A stretch of DNA of 64,000 bases from an uncultured Alphaproteobacteria bacterium (GCA_913051655.1 CAJXHI010000012.1:1-64000); one strand, 5' to 3'; shown: positions 31,950 to 42,651, counted from the first letter of the stretch. Notes: generated from the letters alone by a model not told the origin. Made by a program: numbers and translations.

Positions 31950-32852
31950 TTGGCTCAGAACACGACACAATACGACGATTATTTGACGCCAATACGACGA
32001 CTGTTGGTTTGGATGGTTCTGTTGTTTCTTATTGCAGTGTTTGTTTTGTGGCGCATTGACAATCCGAGGGTTGAACGATTCCGCGCGGTCATCATTGATG
32101 CGATTATTCCAAATATGAATTGGGCGATTGCACCAGCCACAACAGCGGTCAATCTTGTGCGCGACTTTAAAAGCTATGCAGAAGTTATAGAACAAAACCA
32201 AGAACTACGCCGCGAACTACAACGCATGAAAAGCTGGAAAGAGGCTGCCATCCAGTTGGAACAGGAAAATGCCCGCTTGTTAGAACTGAACAATCTAAAG
32301 CTTAATCCAAAATTTACCTTTGTGAGCGGCATAGTAATTGCCGATAGCGGTTCGCCTTTCAGTCAGTCGGTCTTGCTCAATGTTGGCGAGCGTGACGGAA
32401 TTGTGGATGGATGGCCTGCAATGGATGGTTTAGGGCTTGTAGGGCGTATTGCGGGAATCGGTTCAACTTCAAGCAGGGTTATGCTTTTGACTGATGCCTC
32501 AAGTCGCGTACCCATTGTTGTGCAACCATCAGGACAGGAAGCTTTAGTTTCGGGCGACAATACACTTAACCCTTTGATTGAGTTTCTGAAAGATACAAGT
32601 CTGGTAAGACCAGGCGACCGCATCGTCACTTCTGGAAGGGGCGGCACATTGCCACCGGACCTTTTGATTGGGCAACTTGTACTTGACCCTCACAAACGTT
32701 TACGCGTCAAGCTGGCTGCAGATTACGAAAGGCTCAAATTTGTGCGCGTTCTCAGAGATCAAAGTGGTGAAAAAATCCTCGGTGCGGGCAATCTTCTATT
32801 GCCAAAACTAAAAGATTCGTCACCCAAACCCACACACCCTTTGGTCGACTAA
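31950..32852 (+). CDS. mreC: Rod shape-determining protein MreC
   Basis: VLLNVGERDGIVDGWPAMDGLGLVGRIAGIGSTSSRVMLLTDASSRVPI; between mreB and mreD. Confidence 0.96.
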   Translation: MAQNTTQYDDYLTPIRRLLVWMVLLFLIAVFVLWRIDNPRVERFRAVIIDAIIPNMNWAIAPATTAVNLVRDFKSYAEVIEQNQELRRELQRMKSWKEAAIQLEQENARLLELNNLKLNPKFTFVSGIVIADSGSPFSQSVLLNVGERDGIVDGWPAMDGLGLVGRIAGIGSTSSRVMLLTDASSRVPIVVQPSGQEALVSGDNTLNPLIEFLKDTSLVRPGDRIVTSGRGGTLPPDLLIGQLVLDPHKRLRVKLAADYERLKFVRVLRDQSGEKILGAGNLLLPKLKDSSPKPTHPLVD

Positions 32853-32853
32853 A

Positions 32854-33384
32854 ATGGGGCTGAAATCACTCACATATTCTATTCTATTTGTGCTGATCGT
32901 TTTTGTTTTGATCTTTGTCAAAATTTTGCCACTCAATACAGTCCCCAAAGAGTGGACAGCCCCTGATGTTTTGCTGTGTGTAACTTTGGTTTGGTGTCTT
33001 CGCAGACCGCTAGGCACATCAATTATTCTTCTCGGAGTTCTGTTCTTGCTGCAAGATATCATTTTCCAACGCCCAATCGGCTTATTTGCAGTAGTTGCAA
33101 CACTGATGTGCGAATGGTCCAAACGTCAGGCCTTACGCGCCGAAGAATTTCCATTTTTCATCGAATGGATGACAGCGGCCGTAGCAGTGATTGCAATATT
33201 TATACTTGTACAGGTGATCGCGAGCCTCAGCTTGATCGCCACACCATCAATGCGGATATTTGCAAAAGAGTCCGTCTTCACAATTCTAGCCTATCCCTTC
33301 GTCGCTCTCCTATGTCGCTACGGACTAGGATTACGCACACATCAAGTAACGGAATTTGAAGCCAGTCTTGGGCAGGAGAGCTAG
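32854..33384 (+). CDS. mreD: Rod shape-determining protein MreD
   Basis: Hydrophobic ~176 aa, WTAPDVLLCVTLVWCLRRP; position between mreC and mrdA. Confidence 0.88.
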   Translation: MGLKSLTYSILFVLIVFVLIFVKILPLNTVPKEWTAPDVLLCVTLVWCLRRPLGTSIILLGVLFLLQDIIFQRPIGLFAVVATLMCEWSKRQALRAEEFPFFIEWMTAAVAVIAIFILVQVIASLSLIATPSMRIFAKESVFTILAYPFVALLCRYGLGLRTHQVTEFEASLGQES

Positions 33385-33386
33385 TC

Positions 33387-35312
33387 ATGTCTTTGCCAAC
33401 TGCTAAGCTTTCAAAGAAAATGACAAGGCGAGCGTTTCTAGTCTGTGGCCTACAGATTGGATTTGGCGGGGTTCTGGCGATACGTTTGCAGCATTTACAG
33501 GTCGATCAAGCCGATGAATTTCGTCTGATGGCAGATGAAAATCGCATCAACGTGCGTCTCATTTCACCGAAGCGGGGTGAAATTTATGACCGAAATGGCG
33601 TCATTTTAGCCCGTAACGAACAGAGTTTTCGTATAACATTGGTCGAAGAAGAAGCCGATAACGTCAACGACGTTTTAGATAAGTTAAGCCAACTGATTCC
33701 TATCACACCTGATGATATCGAACAAACCATTAAAGAGTTGAAAAAAAAATCGCCTTTCCTTCCGGTGACAATCGTAGATAGGGTCACTTGGGATGATGTG
33801 AGCATAGTTGCCTCAAACGCGCCTGTCCTGCCAGGTATCACGCCAGAGACAGGATTATCGCGACATTATCCACTAGGATCTTATTTCACACATGTTGTCG
33901 GATACGTCGGACCGGTAAGTTCGCGCGACCTTGAAAAACGCGAAATCCCCGATCCACTCTTGAAAATACCACGCTTCCAAATCGGCAAATCAAGACTTGA
34001 AGCGAGCTTTGAAAACCTATTAAGAGGCAAAGCGGGAGCACGAAATATAGAAGTCAATGCCGCAGGTCGTGTGATGCAGGAACTAGACCGGCGGGAAAGC
34101 GAAGCAGGCAAAAACCTGAAGCTTACTATTGAGGCGGGGCTTCAATGTTACACACAAGCGCGCCTTGGCGAAGAAAGCGCATCTGCCGTTGTGATGGATA
34201 GTCAAACTGGCGAACTTTTGGCGCTGACTTCCTCACCGAGTTTTGATCCAAATAAATTTGTCCGAGGTATTTCCCATAGAGATTACAATTCGTTGCTCGA
34301 AGATAAACGTAAACCATTGCTGTCAAAATCAGTCCAAGGCTCTTATCCACCCGGCTCCACATTTAAAATGATCACAGCTATCGCCGCATTGGAAGCTGGG
34401 GTCATTGACGAAAAGACAACCGTCTTTTGTCCTGGTCATTTAGAGATTTCGGGGAAAAAGAAATATTGCTGGAAAAGCGGCGGACACGGAAAGGTCAATT
34501 TGGAAAAATCACTGCGAGAAAGCTGCGACGTCTTTTACTATGACATCGCGCTCAAAGTCGGGATTGAAAAAATTGGCGAAGTCGCCCGCCGCTTTGGTCT
34601 CGGCGAAAAACACGACATTTCCATGTCCGTAGAAAACGCTGGCCTTGTGCCATCCAAAGCATGGAAACGACGCAGACGTGACAGTGATTGGTTGATTGGT
34701 GATACCGCAAATGCGGCCATCGGACAAGGGGATGTCTTGGCCTCTCCCCTTCAGTTGGCTGTGATGGCCGCACGTTTGGCGACAGGTAAAATGATCAAAC
34801 CAAAGCTGATCGCAGAAACGGGCAAAACTAAAACCGAAGAAGAAAGCGTGACGGCCTATCCTTCGCACCTCAAAGCCGTGCGCAAAGCGATGTATAATGT
34901 TAGCAATGCCCGTAATGGAACAGCTTATCGTTCCCGCGTAATCGACGACACTTTTCGCATGGCAGGCAAGACTGGTACCAGTCAAGTCTTTACGATTACA
35001 GAAACGGAACGCATAAAGGGAGTCAAATCAAATGAAGCCCTTGAATGGGGCCGCAGGGACCACGCGCTCTTTGTTTGTTTTGCACCCTTTGATGATCCAA
35101 AAATCGCTGTTTCTGTAGTTGTTGAACACGGCGGCAGTGGGTCGACCACTGCGGCACCAATTGCGCGCGATATTCTGTTGCAGGCGCTATATAATGGTGC
35201 ACCTCCCGTTTCCGCTTATCCTGTCAAAGACCGGGAAGAGATTTTGCAACAACAAAAGTTTTTTGACGATCTGCTACCCAATCTGACGTCAGGGGAAAAA
35301 GTGGAAACATGA
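33387..35312 (+). CDS. mrdA: Penicillin-binding protein 2
   Basis: GEIYDRNGVILARN; YPPGSTFKMITAIAALE (SxxK); MAGKTGTSQ (KTG). Confidence 0.98.
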   Translation: MSLPTAKLSKKMTRRAFLVCGLQIGFGGVLAIRLQHLQVDQADEFRLMADENRINVRLISPKRGEIYDRNGVILARNEQSFRITLVEEEADNVNDVLDKLSQLIPITPDDIEQTIKELKKKSPFLPVTIVDRVTWDDVSIVASNAPVLPGITPETGLSRHYPLGSYFTHVVGYVGPVSSRDLEKREIPDPLLKIPRFQIGKSRLEASFENLLRGKAGARNIEVNAAGRVMQELDRRESEAGKNLKLTIEAGLQCYTQARLGEESASAVVMDSQTGELLALTSSPSFDPNKFVRGISHRDYNSLLEDKRKPLLSKSVQGSYPPGSTFKMITAIAALEAGVIDEKTTVFCPGHLEISGKKKYCWKSGGHGKVNLEKSLRESCDVFYYDIALKVGIEKIGEVARRFGLGEKHDISMSVENAGLVPSKAWKRRRRDSDWLIGDTANAAIGQGDVLASPLQLAVMAARLATGKMIKPKLIAETGKTKTEEESVTAYPSHLKAVRKAMYNVSNARNGTAYRSRVIDDTFRMAGKTGTSQVFTITETERIKGVKSNEALEWGRRDHALFVCFAPFDDPKIAVSVVVEHGGSGSTTAAPIARDILLQALYNGAPPVSAYPVKDREEILQQQKFFDDLLPNLTSGEKVET

Positions 35313-36454
35313 ATTACCTTGAATATCGAGTGAGATCCGTACCAACTGGTTTTTCAAAACTGTTGCATCTGAATTGGGCGCTAATATTTTTGATAACAGC
35401 TGTTGCAGTGATAAGCTGTGTAATGCTTTATTCAGTAGGAGGATCGTTTTCAAAATGGGCCGATCCGCAACTCAAACGTTTCATTGCCACTTTTTTCCTG
35501 ATGTTCATTATGGCGATGATCCCAATCTGGTTTTGGCGGAATATGTCATTTATCGCCTACGGGCTTGCTCTTTTCCTGATTATTCTCGTGAGTATAATGG
35601 GAAGCATGGGCATGGGGGCCCAACGCTGGATTGACCTTGGCTTTATAAAGTTACAACCCTCTGAATTGGCAAAACTCGGGATTGTTATGGCCTTAGCCGC
35701 GTATTATGACATGCTTCCGGAACAAAGGGTCTCCCGTCCACTATGGGTAGCCCTGCCGCTTATTCTGATTGCTTTGCCTGTCATTCTTGTACTGAAACAA
35801 CCCGATTTGGGCACCGCAATCCTGATCATGCTTAGCGGGGGTAGCGTGATGTTTTTGGCAGGTGTACATTGGACCTATTTCGCCACAGTAATTGCAACTA
35901 GCACGGGGGCGGTTCTAGCTGTTTTTCAATCCCGTGACACGCCATGGCAGCTTTTGAAGGACTATCAATATAAACGCATAGATACATTTCTCGATCCCTC
36001 AAGCGATCCGCTCGGGGCAGGATATCACATCACCCAATCCAAAATTGCACTTGGGTCCGGTGGGGTGTCCGGTCGGGGTTTAACACAAGGCACACAGTCT
36101 CAGCTAAACTTCCTTCCTGAAAAACATACCGATTTCATTTTCACCACACTCGCTGAAGAGCTTGGATTCGTTGGGGGAATATCGCTTTTGGCGATTTACA
36201 TTTTGATCTTGATTTTCTGCCTTATTTCTGCGGTTGAGGCCAAGGATAAATATTCCTCTCTTTTGATCTCGGGCATTGCCATGACGTTTTTTTTGTTTTT
36301 TGCCGTTAACATGTCCATGGTTATGGGATTAATACCTATCGTGGGTGTGCCTTTGCCGCTTATCAGTTGGGGAGGATCAGCCATGCTGGTCTTGATGGCA
36401 GGGTTTGGTTTGATACAATCTGCCCATGCACATCGACCAAGGGCAAAAAAATGA
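35309..36454 (+). CDS. rodA: Rod shape-determining protein RodA (SEDS glycosyltransferase)
   Basis: GAQRWIDLGFIKLQPSELAKLGIVMALA; NFLPEKHTDFIFTTLAEELGFVG; GVPLPLISWGGSAM. Confidence 0.98.
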   Translation: MNYLEYRVRSVPTGFSKLLHLNWALIFLITAVAVISCVMLYSVGGSFSKWADPQLKRFIATFFLMFIMAMIPIWFWRNMSFIAYGLALFLIILVSIMGSMGMGAQRWIDLGFIKLQPSELAKLGIVMALAAYYDMLPEQRVSRPLWVALPLILIALPVILVLKQPDLGTAILIMLSGGSVMFLAGVHWTYFATVIATSTGAVLAVFQSRDTPWQLLKDYQYKRIDTFLDPSSDPLGAGYHITQSKIALGSGGVSGRGLTQGTQSQLNFLPEKHTDFIFTTLAEELGFVGGISLLAIYILILIFCLISAVEAKDKYSSLLISGIAMTFFLFFAVNMSMVMGLIPIVGVPLPLISWGGSAMLVLMAGFGLIQSAHAHRPRAKK

Positions 36455-37383
36455 CCATCAATATCCTCTTTTCAGCAAGCTCCGAAGCTTGGAAAAAATA
36501 CAGCACACTTTTGGACCGTCAACTTTCAAGCCTTGGACTGCCCTATAATCTTGCGACTTACATTGAGCCAGGCTTAGTGGATTATATAATCTATGCCCCA
36601 AACGCAAATGTTAGTGATTTTCGCCCCTTTACACGGTGCAAAGCTGTTTTAAATCTATGGGCTGGCGTTGAAGATATTGCACCCAATTTTACACTTACGG
36701 TTCCACTTGCACGAATGGTCGATCATGGATTGACCCATGGTATGACGGAGTGGGTATTGGGTCATGTGATGCGTTACCATCTTGGTATGGATCGTCATAT
36801 CTTAGGCCAGAACGGAGTTTGGGCTCCCCATATTCCACCATTGGCCGAAGAGCGGATTATAACGGTACTTGGCCTTGGCGAATTGGGGGCGCATTGCGCA
36901 GGCACTTTGGCGATGCTTGGCTTTGAAGTGCGAGGCTGGAGCCGTCGGGCTAAAGAGGTTAAAGGTGTCAAATGCTTTGCAGGGGAAGAAGATTTCAAAG
37001 CCGCCCTGAGTGGGTCTGATTTTGTCGTTCTTTTGTTACCCTTGACTGCAGACACAGAAAATACGCTCGATCGCAATAGTCTATCTTTGCTCAATCAAGG
37101 GGCATTTGTGATCAATCCAGGTCGTGGACCTTTGATAGACGATGATGCTTTGTTACAGGCACTAGACAATGGTCAGATCGCACATGCGACCCTAGATGTG
37201 TTCCGCATAGAACCATTGCCCAAGGATCACCCCTATTGGGCTCATGATCACGTGACGGTCACCCCTCATATTGCGTCGGCCACTCGGCCAGAACATGCCG
37301 CCCCCGTGATAGTAGAAAATATTCGCCGCGGTGAGGCGGGCGAACCCTTTCTGCATCTTGTAGACCGTAAAAGCGGTTACTGA
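36451..37383 (+). CDS. Glyoxylate/hydroxypyruvate reductase A-like D-2-hydroxyacid dehydrogenase
   Basis: VLGLGELGAHCAGTLAMLGFEVRGWSRR; INPGRGPLIDDDALLQALDNGQIAHATLDVF; ATGA overlap with rodA. Confidence 0.93.
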   Translation: MTINILFSASSEAWKKYSTLLDRQLSSLGLPYNLATYIEPGLVDYIIYAPNANVSDFRPFTRCKAVLNLWAGVEDIAPNFTLTVPLARMVDHGLTHGMTEWVLGHVMRYHLGMDRHILGQNGVWAPHIPPLAEERIITVLGLGELGAHCAGTLAMLGFEVRGWSRRAKEVKGVKCFAGEEDFKAALSGSDFVVLLLPLTADTENTLDRNSLSLLNQGAFVINPGRGPLIDDDALLQALDNGQIAHATLDVFRIEPLPKDHPYWAHDHVTVTPHIASATRPEHAAPVIVENIRRGEAGEPFLHLVDRKSGY

Positions 37384-37811
37384 GGTGGGCTCCACATATC
37401 GCATTAAACGCGCTAAACTCGCGTAGGCACCCTGAAGAGTCGTATCGTTCAGTAAGTCGTGCCTTGATAATTATGTCTGCCACATCCTAACCATCAGCAT
37501 AAATGACTGCCAACAGACGATCAGCTTTATTACGTTTCAGCGTATGATATCTGCCATAAAAGCGGCAAGTAACCCTTGGATAAACGCGTTTAACAATGGT
37601 AAAACTTTAATGGCAAACGGACAATACGAGTGAGATCACTTCTAAGAAACCTGTATGGCGCTAGGCGATGGAAAAGCAAAGCTGCGGATCGATGAATTCG
37701 CCGTGACGGGCGACTAAAAAAATATTAGCGAATCGAGGGAGTACCCGAGCAAAGGCTTCACTCTTGCAGAAATCTGTGGTCAATTCGGGCAGGATCAGAA
37801 GAGGTCGGAAA

Positions 37812-38468
37812 TTGAGCACAGTTTACATCACGAGACACGGGCAAGCTAACACGGCCGCACGCAACCATGACGATTACGATAAGCTTAGTCCTTTGGGACA
37901 TCAACAAGCCCAATGGCTGGGTGAACTTTTCACTATGACCCACATCAAATTTGATCGGATATATTCGGGTAATTTGCGCCGTCAAAAGCAAACAGCACAT
38001 GAGATCAACACCTCTGGTATCGAGCACATTATTGATGATCGATTAAATGAGTTTGATTATTTTGGACTATCCAACGAACTAGAAACCCAACTTGGCATCC
38101 CCTACCCCGAAACACAGGAGACCTTTAAAGAATATCTACTGAAGATGATGACACTTTGGAAAAATGGAGATATTTCTTCACAACTTGAAACCTACGAAAG
38201 TTTTCACGATCGTATCCTGAGCGTCGTCCATGACTTATCGGTAAGTGGGGCAAATGTACTCCTAGTATCTTCAAGCGGCGTTATTGCCTCACTTGTTGCG
38301 CGATTACTAAATGTGCCGCTCAAAGACCAACCAAAACTGTTTCTCAGCGTATCTCACACCTGCCTCAACCGCTTTGAGCCAATGTATGGGGATTTGACAC
38401 CAACTTTGTTCTGCGCGACACCTCATTTGGACCAACCCGATAGGTCTTACGCCCGTACGTTCATTTGA
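37812..38468 (+). CDS. Histidine phosphatase family protein
   Basis: STVYITRHGQANTAARNHDDYDKLSPLGHQQAQWLGELF: RHG motif; start codon uncertain (TTG near 37815 likely). Confidence 0.88.
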   Translation: MSTVYITRHGQANTAARNHDDYDKLSPLGHQQAQWLGELFTMTHIKFDRIYSGNLRRQKQTAHEINTSGIEHIIDDRLNEFDYFGLSNELETQLGIPYPETQETFKEYLLKMMTLWKNGDISSQLETYESFHDRILSVVHDLSVSGANVLLVSSSGVIASLVARLLNVPLKDQPKLFLSVSHTCLNRFEPMYGDLTPTLFCATPHLDQPDRSYARTFI

Positions 38469-38479
38469 TGAGGTAAGCT

Positions 38480-39535
38480 ATGACACATCTTTGGGTTCGC
38501 TCGGAACAACGCGCAAACGAAGAACGTGTTGGCTTAACCCCGAAAGGCGCCTCTGCTCTTTTACAGAAAGGGATTGCTGTCACCGTTGAAGATAGCAAGA
38601 GCCGGATTATTTCGACAGAGGCGTATCGAGCTGCAGGGTGCACTATTGCAGCGGAAAACAGTTGGCCTACTGCCCCTAAAAGAGCCTTCATCTTTGGGCT
38701 TAAGGAATTGCCAGATGAAGGTAGCGAGCTTCCCCATCGTCACCTTATGTTTGGTCATGCCTATAAGGGCCAAAATTCGGGCCGTGCGCTTTTGCGCCGC
38801 TTTAAACAGGGGAACGGTATACTGTATGATTTAGAATATTTGGTTGATGACGCTGGGCGGCGCGTCGCTGCTTTCGGATATTGGGCAGGATTTGCAGGGG
38901 CGGCCATATCTGTGATGTGCTGGATCGCACAGCAAAACGGCGTAGTGTGTCCGCCAATTTCTTCTTATCCGCACCAAAAGGCATTGATCGACGCGCTTTC
39001 TGATGCAATTACACCGCTCGAAGTGCGTTCACCCAATGCTATTGTCATCGGTGCACTAGGTCGGGTGGGTACTGGGGCCGCTGATCTCTGCGCGGCACTT
39101 AGAATTCCAGTCACAAAATGGGATGTGGCCGAAACCGTCAGTGGCGGTCCTTTTCCCGAAATTTTTGCACACACCCTATTTTTCAATTGTATTCTGGCGC
39201 GCTCAGGAACGCCCGTTTTCGTATCACATGATATGCTTAACCCGGGTCGCGAGCTTCGCGTAATTGGGGATATCGCCTGCGACCCCGACAGCCATTATAA
39301 TCCCATTCCAGTCTATGAGGCGGCCACAAATTGGGCCGCACCAGCTGTTCGGGTTGCCTTAAATCCACCACTTGACGTAATGGCGATTGATAATCTTCCC
39401 TCACTCTTACCACTAGAAAGCTCAGAAGATTTTGCAGAGCAACTCTTGCCTTACCTCTTAAAACTCGACACTCTGGACCACAGCGTGTGGGGGCGGGCAA
39501 AAAAGATGTTTGACCAACATATTAAAGGGGTTTGA
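38480..39535 (+). CDS. Saccharopine dehydrogenase (lysine-forming, LYS1-like)
   Basis: WVRSEQRANEERVGLTPKGASALLQKGIAVTVEDS...FGLKELPDEGSELPHRHLMFGHAYKGQ; GALGRVGTGAADLCAAL. Confidence 0.9.
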   Translation: MTHLWVRSEQRANEERVGLTPKGASALLQKGIAVTVEDSKSRIISTEAYRAAGCTIAAENSWPTAPKRAFIFGLKELPDEGSELPHRHLMFGHAYKGQNSGRALLRRFKQGNGILYDLEYLVDDAGRRVAAFGYWAGFAGAAISVMCWIAQQNGVVCPPISSYPHQKALIDALSDAITPLEVRSPNAIVIGALGRVGTGAADLCAALRIPVTKWDVAETVSGGPFPEIFAHTLFFNCILARSGTPVFVSHDMLNPGRELRVIGDIACDPDSHYNPIPVYEAATNWAAPAVRVALNPPLDVMAIDNLPSLLPLESSEDFAEQLLPYLLKLDTLDHSVWGRAKKMFDQHIKGV

Positions 39536-39536
39536 A

Positions 39537-40682
39537 ATGACAATTCATTGGTGCGGAACAGGGCTGTCGGCTGTTCCAGGGCTTCGTAGGCTGATTGAGG
39601 CCAAAAAAGATGTATGTGTCTGGAACCGCACCTTGGAAAAAGCCCAAGACGCGGTGGGCGACATTACGGAGAATATCCACACATTCAACTTTGTAGCATT
39701 GGAAAACACCGTATCGCAAGGAGATATAATCGTGTCTATGCTGCCCGGGGATTGGCACGTTCCTTTGGCCAAACTGGCTATATCAAAGTCGGCACATTTT
39801 GTGTCTTCTTCCTATATTTCACCAGAGATGCGCGCCCTGAATACTAAGGCCAGCGAGGCGGGGCTTTGTTTGGTAAACGAAGTTGGGCTAGATCCGGGAA
39901 TTGATCATTTGATGGCCCATATCCTTACAGAAGATTTTCGCGCCTCTGAAGCGCAAGATGAAGAGAATGCACTCAGTTTTGTGTCCTATTGCGGCGGAAT
40001 TCCAAAAACTCCAAATCCCTTCCGTTATAAATTCAGCTGGTCACCAGCGGGCGTTTTAAAAGCGCTCAAATCGCCCTCCAAATCGATTCGCGATTTTGTC
40101 ATATTTGATGTATCTCACCCTTGGGATGCGATCAGCAGCTATAAGGCACCACTCAGTATACCAGAGGAGTTTGAGGTTTATCCAAATCGGGATTCGCTGC
40201 CGTTTATTGAACAATATAAATTTGACCCTAATTGGAAAGTCAAAGAATTTGTGCGCGGAACCTTACGGCTAAATGGCTGGGCAGAGGCATGGGCCCCAGT
40301 GTTCGAGGAACTCGAACTACTTTCCGGTCCTGAAGGCGATGAACGTATCCAAGAGATGTCAAATCAGTTTTGGTCGGAAAACGCTTATGAAGAGGGCGAG
40401 CCAGATCGCGTTGTTCTTTGCGTGAGCTTAAAGGTAGAAAAAGAAGGGCAAAGCGTATGGCATAAAACCTATGTGATGGACGCCTGGGGTGATGCGCGTG
40501 GTACGGCAATGGCGCGCCTGGTGTCCTTTCCTGTAAGCTTTGCAGTCGAGGCCGTCATGGACGGTGCGCTAGAGCCTGGCATACAGGCCGCGCCAAGTAA
40601 TTTGTCTTTAACGAAAGCTTGGATGGATCAGATCGGGAACCTTGCCCAATATCTTCAAATCATTGATCATAAAAGGCGTTAA
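39537..40682 (+). CDS. Saccharopine dehydrogenase family (glutamate-forming, LYS9-like)
   Basis: WCGTGLSAVPGLRRLIEAKKDVCVWNRT...VNEVGLDPGIDHLMAHIL...SYCGGIPKTPNPFRYKFSWSPAGVL. Confidence 0.9.
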   Translation: MTIHWCGTGLSAVPGLRRLIEAKKDVCVWNRTLEKAQDAVGDITENIHTFNFVALENTVSQGDIIVSMLPGDWHVPLAKLAISKSAHFVSSSYISPEMRALNTKASEAGLCLVNEVGLDPGIDHLMAHILTEDFRASEAQDEENALSFVSYCGGIPKTPNPFRYKFSWSPAGVLKALKSPSKSIRDFVIFDVSHPWDAISSYKAPLSIPEEFEVYPNRDSLPFIEQYKFDPNWKVKEFVRGTLRLNGWAEAWAPVFEELELLSGPEGDERIQEMSNQFWSENAYEEGEPDRVVLCVSLKVEKEGQSVWHKTYVMDAWGDARGTAMARLVSFPVSFAVEAVMDGALEPGIQAAPSNLSLTKAWMDQIGNLAQYLQIIDHKRR

Positions 40683-40693
40683 AGTCGCTTCAC

Positions 40694-41422
40694 TCAATAA
40701 AGACGATAATACAGCCAGTTTGGCAGTAGAGGACCCAGACGGAATAGAGTTGAAAGCGGCCAAGGAAAGTTCTTGGAAAAGCGGTCCGTTTTCATGTGCT
40801 GGAACATGATATCTGCTGCTGCCTCAGGTTCCATAATCATGGGCATTTTAAATTTATTTTTATCAGTAAGACGGGTTTTGATGTACCCTGGATTGACCAT
40901 TTGCACGGCTACGCCTGTTTCTCTAAGGTCGTAGTACATGGATTCTGCAAGCGTCATAAGACCTGCTTTTGCAGCTGTATAGCCGATAGACCTTGGCAAA
41001 CCACGAAACCCAACTAGGCTTCCAGTTATGACAATATGACCTTGATCCCGCTCTAAGAATTTTTCAACAATCGGACCCAAAGTACGCATTGCGCCAGTGA
41101 GATTGATGTCCACCATTTTGGTCGCTTCGGCACTTTTCCACGCTGTCGCAGGCATTGGCCAATAGACACCAGCCAAATATACCACACCATCAATCTCTCC
41201 CAACTGCGAAACCGTGGTATCAACATTTGTCTGACACCCCACATCACAAGCAAGCGCCATCGCTTTGTTTGGCAAAGTTTTAACAATAGCCTCTAACTTC
41301 GCTTCATCACGCGCTGACAAAATTAATTCCGCACCCACATTAGACATTTTGCGTGCAAGCGCCTCGCCAAGACCTTCGCTTGCACCTATTAGCCAATAAC
41401 GTTTTCCTTTGAAATTTCTCAT
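40694..41422 (-). CDS. SDR family NAD(P)-dependent oxidoreductase
   Basis: YWLIGASEGLGEALARKMSNVGAELILSARDEAKL; SIGYTAAKAGLMTLAESMYYDL. Confidence 0.94.
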   Translation of the reverse strand: MRNFKGKRYWLIGASEGLGEALARKMSNVGAELILSARDEAKLEAIVKTLPNKAMALACDVGCQTNVDTTVSQLGEIDGVVYLAGVYWPMPATAWKSAEATKMVDINLTGAMRTLGPIVEKFLERDQGHIVITGSLVGFRGLPRSIGYTAAKAGLMTLAESMYYDLRETGVAVQMVNPGYIKTRLTDKNKFKMPMIMEPEAAADIMFQHMKTDRFSKNFPWPLSTLFRLGPLLPNWLYYRLY

Positions 41423-42651
41423 TCGTGTGCACCCTCAGATCGCAATCCAAGTAATTGCCAAATAGCCAATATTTTTAACAAGCAAGGTAGAGCGGCGTAT
41501 CCGAAAGACAAAGCCAGAAGCCCCTGCGCGGTATTCTCAACGCCCGATCGAAATCCCAAAAACTCAACCAGTGGCAAAACAATCACTGCAGCAAGAGCCA
41601 AACTTATTTTGGATGCAAAATTCCAAAACCCAAAGGCAACCTCTGCTCGCGCCCCTGTTTTTGCCAGATGACTTGCGAAGATCGCCGGTAAAAGCGCTAA
41701 ATCCGCCCCAAGCGTCGCCCCGCTGGCTAGACAAATCACAGCAAACCGAGATATTTGGCCAGATGTAAGGAAAAATGCATTTAGAAACACAATGGTCGCC
41801 GCCGCCATTGTAAACAGAAGTATGGACTTTGGGCCATAGCGGTGAGCTAAAAAGGTCCAAATTGGTGCTGTAGCCGCAGCAGCAAGAAAGAACAGGATCA
41901 GCAGTGGACCTGCCAACTCAGGTGCTTTCAAACGGCTTTCAACAAAAAACAAAAATAGCGTTGATGAAACCGCAACAGGAGCCGTATTTAAAACGACGAG
42001 CAAAAGCAATTGCCGCAATACAGGATCAGAAAATATTGCGCCAGTATCATCTTTGTGCGCTGAGACGTTTTCAAAGCGCCACTTGCGCTGCATGACAAGC
42101 GTTGCCAAAATAACAATTGCACAAAAAAGAAAAGCGAAGATTTGAAATGGGTCGTTTGTGATGCCTAAAAGAAACGTTGGGAGCATCGCGGCTAGACAAA
42201 TCCCAAGAAGGTTTCCACTTTCACGCCAACGCGCCAGCCGTAATTGACCAGTACTGCCAAACTGTGCCACGCCTTCAGCGTAAAATCGGATCATTAGAAA
42301 ACTAAATCCCGAAAATATCGCCGCGAGCGTAAGTGAAAACCACAGCAGAGGCAAAAAAGGCGCTTTTACTGCGAAAAGCCCCAACATGCCAACGCTCATC
42401 ACCAAAGCAGCGCACCAGATCGGGAACGAGCGTAATTTTACCGTACGCTCTGCTATACGCCCAAGCAACGGATCCTGCAAAAAATCGAGTAGTCGTAAAC
42501 CAAAAAGGGCAGCGCCAAGCGCGCTCAGACTAATACCATAACTATCAACGAAGAATTTAGGCGCATGAATGTAAATTGGCAGTCCCGCCATCCCAAGCAT
42601 CGCCGCAAAAACAGCATATGAAAAAAGCGAAGATGCGCTTGCATCTGTCAC
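41419..42651 (-). CDS. MFS transporter (GPH/MFS_2-like)
   Basis: 12-TM; GLRLLDFLQDPLLGRIAERT; ATGA overlaps with both neighbours. Confidence 0.88.
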   Translation of the reverse strand: MTDASASSLFSYAVFAAMLGMAGLPIYIHAPKFFVDSYGISLSALGAALFGLRLLDFLQDPLLGRIAERTVKLRSFPIWCAALVMSVGMLGLFAVKAPFLPLLWFSLTLAAIFSGFSFLMIRFYAEGVAQFGSTGQLRLARWRESGNLLGICLAAMLPTFLLGITNDPFQIFAFLFCAIVILATLVMQRKWRFENVSAHKDDTGAIFSDPVLRQLLLLVVLNTAPVAVSSTLFLFFVESRLKAPELAGPLLILFFLAAAATAPIWTFLAHRYGPKSILLFTMAAATIVFLNAFFLTSGQISRFAVICLASGATLGADLALLPAIFASHLAKTGARAEVAFGFWNFASKISLALAAVIVLPLVEFLGFRSGVENTAQGLLALSFGYAALPCLLKILAIWQLLGLRSEGAHE

